Assembly (NCBI RefSeq): GCF_905220365.1
Contig: NC_061123.1
Coordinates: 3,038,001-3,102,000, forward strand
Length of the DNA stretch: 64,000 nucleotides
Direction of reading: 5' to 3'
Source of the DNA: Vanessa cardui
Taxonomy: Eukaryota > Arthropoda > Insecta > Lepidoptera > Nymphalidae
Position numbers and translations under genes: made by a program. Below, piece after piece: positions 11,101-24,613 of the stretch. Each line of letters opens with the position of its first letter. Positions within the stretch are counted from its first letter, which is position 1. Under the pieces are notes generated by a model that saw only the letters and a list, made by a program, of their open reading frames with translations, was not told the origin of the DNA and searched no databases.

Positions 11101-14100
11101 CTAGTTTTGGGTGTGACCATTGTCGACTAAAAGAGACGAGGTTTAAGAGAAGTGGTAAAAAAAACATGTAGACGACGTTGCGAGCAAATATAAACTAAGT
11201 GAGCCATAATTAGGCGCTAAGTAATGCGGCATGTTTGTCGTAAATGGTGACCAAACATTTGATTAGATTATCATTCTCTGTTTTTATTTTGTTTGTGTTG
11301 TATTTATTTTGTCGTGATAGATATTTTCATTCATTCACCATACAATTGTATACGATATGAATACATAGTTAGATAGTGTTATTGCGTATATCTTTCTGCA
11401 TTTTTCATTTAAGTCACCTAAGCTATTAATAAAAACGTGTGCAAATGTTTGTTGGTGTAAGTAATTTTTTACAATAAAACTATATTGTTTACATATAATT
11501 GTTAAAAAAAACAACTATTGATGATCAGCTATCAATGGTACATCTGTTGCATTTTAACATTGTCTAGAAAAAACACAGACTGACATTGTTAAAGCCATTG
11601 TTGAATTAAATGAGTACATCGTTGAAACAAATGACGAAAGACTTTTAACCATACTTTCAAATTATCGTAAGTATATATATTTAATGCCGGATAAATAATT
11701 ATACTTTAATTGTATTTATTTATCATATCTATGTAATTTAATTCAATTAATTGTGGAGGTGGCGGTGGTAACTTAATTTATGAAATTTGAAATTTAGTAT
11801 GTGTTGTCTGTAAATGATATCGAAAGCAAAGATAGTGTATTTGTATATGCTTCATATATATCCTGTCGTAATGTAGACGTAATGTAGTATCAGTTTGAAC
11901 TCGTCAATTTTCATCTGAACACCGTGACTTTGATCTCTGTGCGATTTGACGTCAAGCGCAGAATGACGATGTTTGTTTTTTTTGTCCATTTTACGAGTAT
12001 TATCTTTACTTGATGCCAGATCCTATTTTACGAATGTAGGTACAGCCATGAATCAATTAGTCCTAAACTTTGAAAGAAGATTTACGCTAAAAAGAATGAC
12101 CGTAAACACGTTGAAAAAAGCCAGAGATATATCTAATGTTAATTATAAATTTTGTTTCTTTGATCTCATTTTATATTTACGTCGGCATAGATATTTTGAT
12201 GTCAAGACATATTTGTTTGAATTATTTTATCATTTAATTTGAACACGAGCGTAGCAGTACGCGTTCAAACATATATTGTCAATATTGGGATAATGTTAAA
12301 TTATATTCACACCGAATAACATATTTTATCTGTAGACGTTCTGTTATAATTAAACAAATTAATTATTGATACCGATTCATTCCGATTATATACAGATGAG
12401 TAGACAGTATGGAAATTCGATTCTTTGATTAAAAAGGAGTTTGAATTTTAAAGAAAACGTAATGGATAGGAATTGGATGGCTGATCGTTGCCATCCAAGC
12501 ATCTTTGGTGACGAAATTGAATCTCTTAACGTAAACAACTTTTTTATCTTATTTCCATTGAATATTTTTTTTCGCTTTTTAGGATACGTGGCTATAAAAT
12601 TTTAATAGGTTTCTATATTTGACTGTATATAATTATTTGTTTCCGGTCATCGCTAAGCATGACATAAATTAAAGATTAGTAATGTATTTATTTTGTAGAT
12701 TGGTAAAGCATGCCCAACTTTCTTCTGACGCTCCAAATTGTATTTGTATGATAGCAATATTGGTATCTAAAGCTTAATGTTAAAAAAAAGGTATTTAGAG
12801 TGTTACTATTAATTTCATTTTGAGGTTACTTCTTACAAATAGTGTTGTAAGCAGTTAAGACTGCTAAGAATATAGATTTATATACTTTCTTAACTTAACG
12901 GAATTACAAAAAAAAAAAATAGGTAGAGTATATATAAAGGAAATATTTCATTGCACTTTATCTCATCAGGTTCACTTTATCTTTGAAGCTGGACAAAGAT
13001 ACAAAAGAATTGTAAAGTTTTAGAAGCCTATACCTCCAGCCACCCTTTGAAAAATTGTAATAATGGGAAGCAATATCAAATCCAGAATAGTTATATTGTA
13101 AATATATGTGGCCTAGCCAACCTGAACTGCTTCACAGACCACAGTCACGCAAAACATGCTAGTCATCGAGTCTTCATTTAAATAGCATCTCAGAAACAGC
13201 ATGAACGATCCTCAACAAGATTCAGTCGTGCAGGAATCCTAAAAACTTGACACGAAACAAAATGCAGTGAGAAGTTATTCGCACGATAATTTCAACAACT
13301 TTAAATGATGCTAAAGTTTTCATCGTCTCTGGCCTTCCCTAGGATATACTTTGAAGAGGTCGCTAGTCTGGACTACTCATTATATTTATAAAAAGGCCAC
13401 TGTAATACTTTATAAAATGAAATGTTACTTTCAAATTAAATACATAATAAGATGACCAAAATAGATAAAGGTACGGGATTTCGACGAAGATATTCCTACA
13501 GAACTGATAAAAGAATTTTATGAAAAACGAGAAGGAATTGGGTAATTTCCGGTCTGATTGTATTGTATTGTTTTTTTTTTTTTATATGACATTTAATAAA
13601 TTTTCGTACGAAATTTTATTTCAATCCATCCAATCCTTTGAGCGTGATTGAGTAAAAATAGCCAACCAACAATCTCATCAATGAGAGATTATATTTGCTT
13701 TTTAATTTGAAACTTTATACATGGTTCTTAATGGAAATACACGTGGCCTTTTAATCGACTTTTATTTCTATTACGTGTTAATATAGAACGCCATTGATCA
13801 CATCAATAAAGTAAGACGCGTTTTCCTTCCTTATTAAGGTAAAATTGACATTTATGAAATATGTTTTAGTCAACGGATTATTTTAAATATATTTAAAAAT
13901 AGCAGGAAAAATAGTCTGTATGATAATACTTTAACAGTAAATCATATCTAAAAGAACTGTACCTGCATTCGTAGAATGCTGATATAAATGTACTTTTTTT
14001 AGTATTGTTTTGGTTTTAAATGTATGGTGAAGCTTGGTTAGTATCTTTCATGACATATCATATGTATTGCTGACTAATAAGCTTTTAAACTAATATAAAA

Positions 14101-15440
14101 AGCAGTAAATCTTCAAGCTTCAAGATATATAGCGTTAAATTTTTCTTAAATTACATCACTTCGAGATAAATTCTAAATAGATGTAGGCGTTTTAGATACA
14201 AATCATCCAACCGAGATTGATGAGAACAACGATCCCATGTCGGAAACGAGGTACAGCGGGGATCATCATGTTGTCAGTCATGGGTCATCAAGAATGCCGC
14301 AAGTGATTGTTTCCGTAGGGTCTTACTGTAGCTTTTTCTGATTTCAAATGTCACGAATTCAAATTCAAAATTATTCATTGTACTTAGAAGCTTTATACTA
14401 CTTGATTTATAGTCGAAGGGAACACTACCATCGGTACGGGAAACGAAATACCTGAGAAGAACTAGGGAAAAAAATGGGAAGGTTTTTGTCGAATATTTTA
14501 CTTGCCTAATAATTTCAATACGACAAGAAATAAATGGATATTATTTTACTTTATTGTTTTAATTTATTCACAATTATAACGTTTAGTGTACCGTAAAAAT
14601 ATCCCAAGTGGAAGAAAAACATCAATTACATTTTAAGATTCGAATATGTAGTTATCTCTTGAGTGGAACGGTTGTTACGGCATATAGTTGTAACGTAAAG
14701 CACTGAACTATAAATATAGAATAGGGAGAAGTACTCAGTGGAATGCGCTCCCAACCGAAAACAGATAAGCGTTACACGTGAACACATCGGTGACGTCACA
14801 CCAATCAGCTAGCTCGTTACGATGCCGAAGAATTCCACTAAAAACTTTACGCTGTTTTCTTTTACTGGTCATTTTGATGGATCCGTTCGGTGATGTACTT
14901 CCTTGATAACATCGAGTGAATTACAATTTCAAACATTCCACTTTTTATCACGAGCGTTTTATGCTCGGTGTATTCAATTGATTGTTTCCGAGAAAACGAG
15001 TACTTTATTGTTACTGGGATTCCAGTTTCGAAATCTTTTTTTAGTATTCATCAGGTCAATACTGTGTACAAAGACATCGCGGTGCCGTCGTTTTAAGGGA
15101 GCTGTGTAAAACATTTATCAATAGTATTTTGTAAGTAATGATAGCTTAACTTGCTAATGAATGTTTTTTCAAACGTCATTGTCGTCTTTCAATATTACGG
15201 TGTTGTTTTGCGTTAGATTTTTTCTATTAAAATTAGCTAATAAAACTAGGGACAAAATAAGTGAAGGTTTCCTAATGCTTTCTAGAAGTGTTTCTTTTAC
15301 CTTCCTTTACTACCCGAGTACTGTAGGTATATCTTATTTACATACTATAAGATACTTTAAGTATTGCGTTTCAAACAATGCTATATTTAAGCTTCGTGTA
15401 CATGACACTGTAACCGCATCGGCGTTGAATCGCAACTGAT
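8116..15440. other. Long gene-free stretch
   Basis: About 7.3 kb without a supportable gene. Content includes short mixed-composition patches (8440-8560, 13190-13370, 14200-14340, 14730-14900), homopolymer runs, and a short CACATA-type tract at about 9511-9530. Open frames here (for example 11973-12242 and 15161-15439) have no family motifs and an AT-driven composition. I treat them as chance. Confidence 0.5.
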
Positions 15441-15745
15441 ATATTATATATGATATGATTATTATATATATTATTCTAGTTGCCGGCCCCGGCTTCGCTT
15501 AGCTGTCTGTCTGTCATCGGGGTCAGATGTAATTTGTCCGCTTTGAGTTTTCGTTATACTATAACCTTTTTAGTATTCCTGACAAAGTTAATACAAAATT
15601 TCATGGTTGTTGGTTAAAAAGTTGAAGCGTAATAAATAAATTTACTTTCTGTCAATTGAATTCAATCCAATGCGGGAATTAGCGGTTTTAACGCGTCGCC
15701 TGCGGTTCCGCTGTGGGTTCGCTATATACGCGAAACCTTATATGA
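15440..15745 (-). mobile_element. Decayed Helitron-like repeat, minus orientation
   Basis: Read on the minus strand, the block ends GCGAAGCCGGGGCCGGCAAC followed by TAG at about 15475. This is the GC-rich 3' terminus shared with the Helitron-like copies elsewhere in the window. The internal part reads like the usual non-autonomous body (GTTAATACAAAATTTCATGG and nearby). The outer 5' end is not clear, so boundaries are approximate. Confidence 0.4.
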
Positions 15746-15940
15746 TACTTGTTTACAAAATTACATATTATACATATAAAACTTTTAGTCATTAATACAG
15801 TTATCAAACGGGTCTCATTAATTACGGTCTTGCGTCAATGGCGGTTAACCTCTTTTCCTAACATTGAAACTACTACATTCAGAACTGATCACATCACTTC
15901 TGTTAATAATTAATTTTCGATACGAAATAATGATTTGTTT

Positions 15941-16009
15941 TACATACATACATACATACATACAGACATACATACATACAGACATACATACATACATACA
16001 TACATACCT
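15941..16009. repeat. (CATA)n microsatellite
   Basis: Sixteen or so CATA units with two CAGA interruptions. The open frames on both strands that cross it (15845-16060 and 15864-16070) owe their Tyr/Val/Cys/Met and Thr/His/Ile runs to the repeat and are not genes. Confidence 0.95.
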
Positions 16010-16069
16010 ACTACATGCTGTCCGTACACGCGTATTTAAAGGTACGCATTTATGTAGCATAATTTATTA

Positions 16070-18780
16070 ATGAAATTGGAATTGTACTGATCAGACCAGT
16101 TGCTTAACAACTGTGAAAATGGAAAATGCTGTGAAATTTATGTGGGCAAAATAAGTTGCTACGACAGTTATTTATTTAAGTAACGGGGATTAATTATATT
16201 GAATTAAGTTAACAATAACTGTAATTCAATGAAAATCACATAATTTAAAAATAAAATTAAATAAGTTATTCTTTGTATATTTTTGTTATATGTAAAAATG
16301 ATATTTATTGTTTGAATGTTGGGCAAAATTGGACTAGTAGTTTTGGATTTGTTCTACGTCGGTTAAAACACGTATAAAGAAAACAAAACCGTTTCAGGTG
16401 TGGCAACTTATAAGACTCAATTCGTCGATTTTTAATGCTTAGATTTTTAAACATTTGAGGCTAAAACAATCGGACCAATTTTGGTGCACGTGACAGCGAC
16501 TCGTTGAACTCGTCAAATGTCATAGTAATTTACTAGTGCGCTCGTATTTAGCGACCAACTGTTATTTATTACTTTTTCGACATATTTGCAGCTTCGACTA
16601 TCGATCTAAACAAATAAATAACCAAATATGCGATACGATAAGGTTATATTATGTAATTATCAATAAAATATCACACAGTATAACTTTACTATTGGGCACC
16701 CTTTTCTCTATACCCTTAAGATATTATATGCTATACTAGCTAATGATCTCTATAAATGTATGTTGTATAAGGATAATAAACTTCAATCAAAATGTTCTAA
16801 ACACAAAATGGTATTCGGTTCAGACTCAATTAATTTACGAAATATTTTAATAAATACGAACGTTTAATATTGTCTATATGGATGAAAATAAATTAAATCT
16901 CATTTCAAAGTTACTTCGCCGTAGGCGGAGTAAATTATAACTAGACCTCCCTATAATATGAAATAAAGGTATTTCTTTCGCTTTTCTCTTAAGAAGTTGC
17001 CGCGTTCTTAATTAAATATTTGCGCAAAGACCGGCGGTGGTCGTAATTAATTCTATTCTAAAGAAAAAATTAAAAGAATCCTGATATTAGCTTGTTTGTT
17101 TAAGTTGTAACGAGAATATTTTGTATACAATAAATCATGCCAGCGTATTTGTTATTGATGGTATGGATGAAGGAGCAAGTGAAGATGGATCGCGTTCATG
17201 TTTGTCTACCCTCCGGTTTATTTTCGCTTTGCTCGTACGTGACCTAACACTGATTTAACGTGACCGCTGTGCCATTTTAGACTTAATTACTTTGGAACTA
17301 AGTCGTTATTGCCGTTATCGATAAAAATATAACATGTTGTTTATTGTTGTTGTTGGAAAACTCTTATTTCATTTCTCATGTTAGTATGTGATTGTTGAAT
17401 CTTGCAACAGAATTTCAAATTAGTTTCGATTGAGTTGAAAATTTTCATGCAGTTTTGTTGCTGCTGACAACCGAAAATACAATTTTGTAGGTATGAGGTT
17501 TAGTTGTTGTAGTACATACATAGAATAAATTAAGGACTTGTTTAAAAAAAACCCATAAATTTCAAATAAATATAATTCAAATACTTATTTTGTTTAAAAA
17601 AACGTGCTCTTACATTTGAATCATTTTGTAATATAAATTATCAAGCGTTCCACCAAGAAGCATCAGTGAGAAACTCGGCACAATCTAAAAGCAATTTTTC
17701 TTATGTGAGAAAAAATTAGTATTAAATAAGTGTTTCATTGCATGAATTATTAAAATTTATAAAATCTTATTGGTACTGAGTATTAAAATAAAGATACGTT
17801 ATAATGAAGCCATTCATTTAGCCATTAATCTGTTTAGATAGCAATTAAACATGAACTATATAAAAGCAATTACGTTTTAAATAAAAAGTGTCATCGTAAC
17901 ACTTTACAGCCGGTAGTTAAATTAGTTCATAGGGTTATCATAAACGTTAGTAATTGTTCGACATATATACGATTCAAACATTTGATGTTCTACTTATTTA
18001 TCTATGAGCTATGCTCGTAAGTATTCGCGTGTAATAATGATGAAATCTTCCTTACCAAATTTCGATCCTGTCAACCAATCACAAGGAATTAGGTTTGACG
18101 ATGTGTGCGACACACATACGAATATTTTTGTGACTATTATTTGCGCTGAGAGGGCACAGATTACCTATTTCCCGAATCTCACATGCGGGAGTATAGTGTA
18201 TATGATGAGCTAAGTATAAACTGATTTTGTTCGATGATAAAATGTACGATGTTTTAAAAATTAGTTTTTGTATGAAGGCACATCAAAAGCGCTTTATTTT
18301 GTAAGTATAGTGTAATTTAATGGAAATCGAAATCTGATCAATTCAAGAACCGCAGTATTTGATGTCATGTAGGTATGGATTACATAAAATAAAATTATAA
18401 TAATTATATTATTCGTAGTACTTGACTCTAATTGAAGAGGACTGCTCATTAATTAATAGACTTGAGTCGATATGACGACATACTTTATGTTTCGAATAAA
18501 ATTTTTTGAATACACATTGTCATGTTTGAAATATTTTTTATTTAAATATGATTTAAATTGAATATTTAAATAAAAACCAAAAATATATTCTATTAACTGA
18601 ATGCTTAAAAGTTCTTTCGAATCAAATGTGTCGCAAGTAATTCCTAGTATTTGTATTATATAAGCATATCACACGTGCGAATGTGAAATCAACTAATTCT
18701 ATATTGTGGTTCGTTGTAATAACTTGATATTTCCTTATGTGACCCACTGCACTCAGTCCGACTTTTACACCCCTACTCTC
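16070..18780. other. Gene-free stretch
   Basis: AT-rich sequence without a supportable gene. Patches of higher complexity occur near 16980-17050 and 17160-17290, with no known motif. Confidence 0.45.
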
Positions 18781-19030
18781 ACTGGCTAACGAGGTTACGC
18801 TGAAGTTGTAACTCTCCAAACAATATAACGCGCGCCTTGTACGATCTGGTTAGTTCAGTAGGCATGATTCACTTATGATTTAGTTGGCAATGGAGACTGC
18901 GATAGGATACTTCCTCTCGACGCGACAGTTTCGAGTTCCGATCCAAATGCAACCTTGCACGCGCGGCTAACGAGATTACGCGTCGGTGTGGATCTCGGTA
19001 ACATTATATGCAGTTGACGGTTTACTTATC
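18780..19030. promoter_or_regulatory. GC-richer island with a repeated 17-mer
   Basis: Non-repetitive, CpG-containing sequence. The word GGCTAACGAGGTTACGC at 18784-18800 recurs with one change at 18965-18981. This could be a regulatory element or an old repeat. No coding frame in it shows family features. Confidence 0.25.
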
Positions 19031-19086
19031 CTATTTGTAGATATAACAAAGCTGATGACCAGAATAAATTCTGGTGTTCATCTATA

Positions 19087-19309
19087 TCTATACATATAAT
19101 AAAATTGGAGTGTCTGTTTGTAATGTTAAAATACCCATTGTTTACTCAATGCATATGTATGTCTGTTTTTTCCGGCTAATCTCTGGAAAGGCTGGACCGA
19201 TTTTGACGAGACTCACTGGCAGACAACTGATATAATAAGGAGTAACTTAGGCTACAATAAAATTTTTTTTGTTAAATTCAAACGCGTACAAGGTCGCGTG
19301 AACAGCTAG
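19087..19309 (+). mobile_element. Helitron-like non-autonomous element (family 2)
   Basis: Starts TC after an A (A/TCTATACATATAATAAAATT) and ends CTAG before a T, the structural rule for Helitrons, which insert between A and T without target duplication. The body has the words TTGGAGTGTCTGTTTGTAAT and CTCTGGAAAGGCTGGACCGA. Related fragments lie at 35505-35660 and 60251-60567. Length is 223 bp with no protein-coding potential. Confidence 0.65.
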
Positions 19310-19319
19310 TGTAAATTAA

Positions 19320-19585
19320 AATTCGAGCTGCTTGTTTTAACAACTCGTGCGCTTCAAATCATCAAACATCCGAACTGTATTTCGATTCACGATCGACGTA
19401 AGCGCAAAATTTACTGCTTGGCGCCGTTTCGCTCTTTATGGCGCAATATAATCAGCGCGCCCGTTCAATGAGCAAATTATTGGAGATCCGCATCTATTTC
19501 ACGCCCGCGTTGGCCCATCTACGTTGCGATCCGCTTCGATTGTGCGGACGATTTATTGCTCCGTGCTAATAGAAAAATATGTTAA
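19320..19585. promoter_or_regulatory. GC-richer island, candidate conserved non-coding element
   Basis: Dense mixed-composition sequence (for example TTGGCGCCGTTTCGCTCTTT and ACGCCCGCGTTGGCCCATCT) next to the Helitron-like copy. Frames on either strand are interrupted, so it does not look like a coding exon. A regulatory role is only inferred from composition. Confidence 0.25.
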
Positions 19586-21282
19586 CTGCACGTTCATGCT
19601 CAATAATAATCCGCACATTTTTCATACAACCATAATAATACGATCTTATGACACAAAGCTTGGATATTCGTTGAAATAAAATTTAAAATTTACAAAATTA
19701 ATGACCCCATTTTGCATTTCAACCGCAACTTTTTTCAATAATAAAGGTAATATAAAGTGTTGCCGCACATACATATAACAGTAATAACAAAACACTTATA
19801 ACACGAATCGTATATCTCAATATAGAAAGCAAGGAAAAAAATGGGTAATTTATTTGAATAACAATGTTTACTTTTTTCCGTCGAGGAATTCAGCTCGCCA
19901 CTCGATGTCAAAGGAATCCTTTTTTTAGCAATCGGAATAAGTCATCGGAGTAGAAGACTATGTTTATGAAAAAAGTAAATTCCAGACGCCGAGAGCAGTT
20001 CAATTGTCGCCTCGTTTATTCGTTGAATACATAACGAGCTGTCTTGTGTCGTAATCTGTAGCCTGTTGTAACCTATTGAATGATGATACGGTCACTCTAA
20101 GACGTCAGCATTTAAATTATTATTAGTATTATTTGCCATGTGTGTATATCAAACATTTTTTTTTGGAAAAACCTAAAATAAAAATTGGGAAATTTACCTA
20201 CCATTAATTACAAATGTATAGTAAATTTTACGTAACTAATTATAATAATGCTTTCAACTAAAAACAAAAATACTTCAATATGAAAAATAAATATACTTTT
20301 TTTTCACTCTGGGTTTTCATTTTTCATTGTTATCCGAGATAAGTGGCATACGTAAATAAAAACAAACAGGATTACATAGTTGTATTGATAAAGTTCATAA
20401 CCGTTTGATTGTATTCAAATCAGCCACCATTGTTTGTATTATGTGTTTTTTTTTACATTTAACAAAGACTTTTATTTTAAAAGATATATGAAGAACTAGC
20501 AAGTGCGTTGTAAGAGTATTATGTTAAGTGTGGAATTACGTTTCAAGTAATTCAAAGAACGTAGGTACTTCAAAAATAATTTCAAGGAAACACTGTTTAA
20601 GGATTAAATTCCGAATCAAAAATATATTTAGTCAAAACAATATATATCATAATTTTAATGTATGCCTGGATCAGTAAAATAATTAATAACTATACGGTAC
20701 ACTGTATCAATTTCAAAATGAGTAGGTACTAACAGTACTAGTAGTAGTAACGTATCTATTGAAAAAAAAAGTTAATATTCTGAATTTGATTTCGTATTTT
20801 GATGTTATCGATATCTAATATTATTAAAATGATAGCCTACAAAGGTTGTTATCAATATTATTCCGATATGTTCAAGTCCAAAACATGTTATTAAGTTACT
20901 GTTCGTGCATTTCTACGAAATATTGATGTTGATTTTTCATTCGATTCATTATTCGATTTACATACGTATATTTTTATATAAAATATGACATGTAAATGAA
21001 TGGTGATAATAACATCGGATGAGCGCGTATCACAAGCTGATATGTGTTTATCTACTACGTAATGGACTACACTGATATCGTGTTATACAACGTACTGGTA
21101 ATGTCGACCACTCAAATATGTAAAATAATAACTTAGAGTGGACCTATTTTAGTGCAGTGTTTAAATTAATTTTATTCTATGTTACCTGCAACATACACTA
21201 TTCATAAGTAAATTATTAGTACACAAAGTGACTATTCGTAAATTATTAGCTTTCAAAGCGTCAAAAGCGCAATAGTTTACTG
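19586..21282. other. Gene-free stretch
   Basis: AT-rich sequence with frequent poly-A and poly-T runs. No gene or recognised repeat. Confidence 0.45.
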
Positions 21283-21372
21283 GCTGTACACGATTTAAAG
21301 TCACAGGATCAACCCTGACCCCTTGGGCTATTATCAGCTCCACTCTTAACACAAGTTTTAAGTTTAATTTGA
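21283..21372 (+). repeat. Interspersed repeat fragment
   Basis: The segment with ACCCTGACCCCTTGGGCTAT, followed by CCACTCTTAACAC, resembles 59430-59480 (GATCCCTGGGGCTATTGTCG, then CCCCACTCGTAAGCG). The two appear to be old copies of one dispersed element of unknown class. Confidence 0.4.
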
Positions 21373-22370
21373 AAACTTTTTAAAAATGTTACTATCTTTA
21401 AAAAAATAATATTAGGTAAGGCAATCATCTTTGAAAAAATGAACATTTGAAAAGTTAATCAATAACAACGAAAATTATTTTTTAGAGTGTGGAATTGTAT
21501 TTTTGGATTTGTATTTTCGAAATCATCATTTTTTTCAAGTCTATTTGTCGAGTGAGTAAAAATACGTTATCATGACTAAAGGCTACACAATTCTCCGTGG
21601 ACCTTAGCCTCCTACGACTTGCCCATTTGGACGCGTTCCAATTCATAGAACCTTCTAGTTTAATAAATTAAAACATTAAAATTAGGGAATAGATTTTTAT
21701 GTAGTAGAAACCGTAATAAAATATCGATATTACTCAAAAATAATTTCTTAAAATCCCCCTAACATTTTATTAAGGGGACTACATGAGCTAAATGCAAGTT
21801 TTAAAATGCCAAAAAGTATATAATCCAATGCAATAAACCAAATGAAAAAAATATATGTTAATCTTCAGGATAGATGCTAGTTATTAATTGTGTTGAAAAC
21901 ATGATGTAATTAATTTGGTACGATAGAAAAAAATCGCAAAGTTACCTCTAAAAAAGTCTTTTTTTGTTTTTTAACTACACTTATATACCTTCAATAATTT
22001 TGGTCTTTTGTCAGATTATTCTACAAACAATATACTAAAAATTTATTATGTTAATTATTTAGTAAAATCAATAGATTTTTTTTAAATCAGATTTTCTTAT
22101 TTTCGACCAAAATGCGTAAGCATGTGTGCGTGAGCGCCTCGTACAGACACTGCCGGCCGAGGCCTGTTGCTATACAGACGTGTCGCTCTTTTCACCGCAT
22201 CGTTGCGAATAAAATCTCGTAGATTTTATTTTTGTGTAATTTTAATTGTAAATTAATTGTCGAATATTATTATTTTATGTAAATAAATATATTAAGTTAA
22301 AATAGTCTAGTTGTAGTTAGCCATTTATTTTTTTGTTAAGTTATTTTTTATAAAGTTTAATTTTGTAAAC

Positions 22371-22448
22371 ATGGGAAATAAAGTACAATCTGTGAAGAAA
22401 ACTAAAAAACGTTCATATAAATTAAAAAGCCGAACATATGAAAGATAA
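22371..22448 (+). pseudogene. Remnant first exon of a putative transposase
   Basis: An ATG at 22371 opens a frame of 25 strongly basic codons (MGNKVQSVKKTKKRSYKLKS and five more) ended by TAA at 22446. The same frame goes on for YEK to a perfect GTAAGAG donor at 22457. This suggests that the TAA is a later mutation in a first exon. The position inside the TTAA-flanked element, behind a GC-rich leader, fits a transposase start. The next exon could begin after TTTCTTACAG at about 26494, beyond the nested LTR element, but no frame there is long enough to prove it. Family not recognised. Confidence 0.4.
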
Positions 22449-22489
22449 TATGAAAAGGTAAGAGTATTTAATTAGTAAACATATATATA

Positions 22490-22852
22490 TGTCGGATCGA
22501 TAGCGACATCAATACGATCGTAAGACATCATAGGGGCGTATTACTAGGGTGATCGAGCAAAGAGGAAACCGCGAATACAGGAACACGTTTATTCTACGTT
22601 TAAAGTTCTTAATACACTAATTCAGTATCACACTGTATCACACTTGGCAACGAAGCGAATGACAGTTCCTAGGATGGAGGTACTGGTCTTCACGAGAGCG
22701 GAATCGTAAGTGAGTCGTCTCTGAGCGCCTCCACCGGGTAGGCTCCGTCGTAGCACGAAGTTAGTCGCGTCGTGACGTATCGATAGTGCTGCCGCCTCGC
22801 GGGATTCGTGCCGCGCTTCGTTACGCTATGGAATTCATGACCGTCTCCGACA
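22490..22852 (-). repeat. 3' LTR of the gypsy-class element
   Basis: Downstream LTR in the sense of the element (minus strand), starting TGTCGGAGACGG on that strand. It is preceded by the purine-rich AAAGCAGGATGGCCG at about 22853-22867, a likely polypurine tract. It appears identical to 26035-26397. Confidence 0.93.
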
Positions 22853-23460
22853 CGGCCATCCTGCTTTACACACGTCCCCGTGTGTTATTCTGAAATAATG
22901 AAATCGTAGCACAGTATACACCGTTCGGCCACTTCTGACACTAAACATTACAACTAACTTGGCATTGTAATGAAACTATAATAAACTTCCTGGCTTATGT
23001 AACAATTTTGATTTATTATGATTTAAGTTTCAAAAGAAAACAGAAAGAAACAAATCATCTAATGAAATTACAATTAAGACAACCAGAAATGCTAGAGCAG
23101 CTAAGTACCGCTTGTGTCACCATCCACAATCATTAAATCATTAAAATTTACTAGACTTAATCTGAATTCACGATACATGAATCTCGAACAATGAATCTTA
23201 TTCGTGGCCTGTGGCTTTTCCATAAGCCCCTCCAACACATCCTGTGTTCTTTCTCTTGCATTCTACCAATGCCGACTCTCCCAGAGTCTATGGTCTCTAC
23301 AAGACCCGACCTCCGCCAGAGCCACTCGCGCACCGCGTATCCACGGACTACTTAAAGCAGATACCGATTTCTAACGGACTACGGCTACGAAATGGCTACT
23401 GGTACGGTCCGACCAGCCGAACTAAGATGCACCATCATTACCGTCATCACTCAATTCAAT

Positions 23461-23960
23461 CTCTTCAACTTCCAGTGGTACTTGGCCCTCGGGCATTCAT
23501 ATTAATCTATCATGCGCGTACTTGTAAGTACGTTTACAGTTTAGTGCTCATAATTTATGGCGTATCCCATCTAACACGTCAACAACTTTAAGTGGCCCTT
23601 TAAGTTTGGGGTCTAATTTATTTTGTTTGAATTCTTGGTTATGAAGTAACACAAAGCCATCGACAGAAAACTTATTCAAACTCGCCTTGTACTGTCAAAC
23701 CGTTTTTTGTCATACTGAGCCGCACTTGAAATCGATAGAGCTGCGTTTTCTCTGACTCGTTCGATATCTACGTCCTTATTACCGTCATAAATCTTTAAAT
23801 TAAGAGGGCGTGCGACTTTACCGATAAGTAATTCGAGTGGACTCGCTTTTCGTCACCCTATTGACTGTACCATTTAACGCAAGCTTTACGTCGCTTAATG
23901 CATCCTGCCACGACTTATCGCTCGATTCAACCGCGATAAGCTTCGATTTTTTACATGCGA
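23461..23960 (-). pseudogene. Integrase C-terminal remnant
   Basis: In broken minus-strand frames the sequence reads a typical end of a gypsy integrase: SWQDALSDVKLALNGTVNRV at about 23872-23931, then a frameshift, then a continuation with RPLNLKIYDGNKDVDIERV (about 23757-23813). The zinc-binding and DDE catalytic parts are absent. The joint with the preceding reverse transcriptase connection (FLGFEV at about 23979-23996) marks a deletion that removed RNase H and the integrase core. Confidence 0.65.
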
Positions 23961-24039
23961 ATCTCAATTGCCTTTACTTCAAAACCTAGGAACTGTACAC
24001 GCGTCTTTAAAAATGATTATTATTTTGAAGTTAAGTGAG

Positions 24040-24584
24040 AAACCTGCTTTAGATAAAACATCCAATACTGTTTTTAATCTCTCTAAGCCCTATTCTCCAG
24101 TTTCCGAAATAATCAAAATGTCATTAACATACACTACAATGTAGCTTTAGGTTAACTCATCCAACGCAATCATCAAAGCACGCTGAAAAACTGAAATAGC
24201 GTTACGAAGACCAAAAGGCATAGCTAAGAATTCGTACTGCCCTTCGGGCGTTACAAACGCGGTGTGTTCAATTAATTCTTTATTAACCAGTATTAAATGG
24301 AAACCACTAGCGCAATCTAATTTTGTGAAGATATTTGCGTCGGTAAGTCGCGAAATCTGATCAGACATTAACGGTAACGGGTACCTATCCGGGACGGTAT
24401 TTTTGTTCAGCTCGTAGTAATCAATATACATGCTCTTTGTACCGTTCGATTTTTCAACAAATAGAGTGGGGCTTGTAAATGGTGAATTACTCGGTCTTAT
24501 AATTTTGGATTCTAATAACTTATTTACTCTTTCTTGCATTACTTTTCGTTTCTCCGTTAAACAACGATACGGTCGTCTTTGCAT
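24040..24584 (-). pseudogene. Reverse transcriptase fragment (Ty3/gypsy type)
   Basis: An uninterrupted frame of 145 codons (24147-24584) covers the fingers and palm start: the ELNKNTVPDRYPLP motif, the first catalytic block TKLDCASGFH, and the FLAMPFGLRNA block. A stop follows DELT. The same frame then goes on into the catalytic YxDD block, which reads YVND here, so the first of the two metal-binding Asp residues is replaced by Asn. A further stop follows shortly after (about 24090). The fragment is therefore non-functional on two counts. Its order relative to Gag and protease shows it belongs to the LTR element. Confidence 0.85.
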
Positions 24585-24613
24585 AGTTTTACTCGGATCT
24601 GTTAAGCGAATTT

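Noticed and set aside
15845..16070. Open frames on both strands
   Set aside because: Both cross a CATA microsatellite and their long runs of a few residues come from the repeat.
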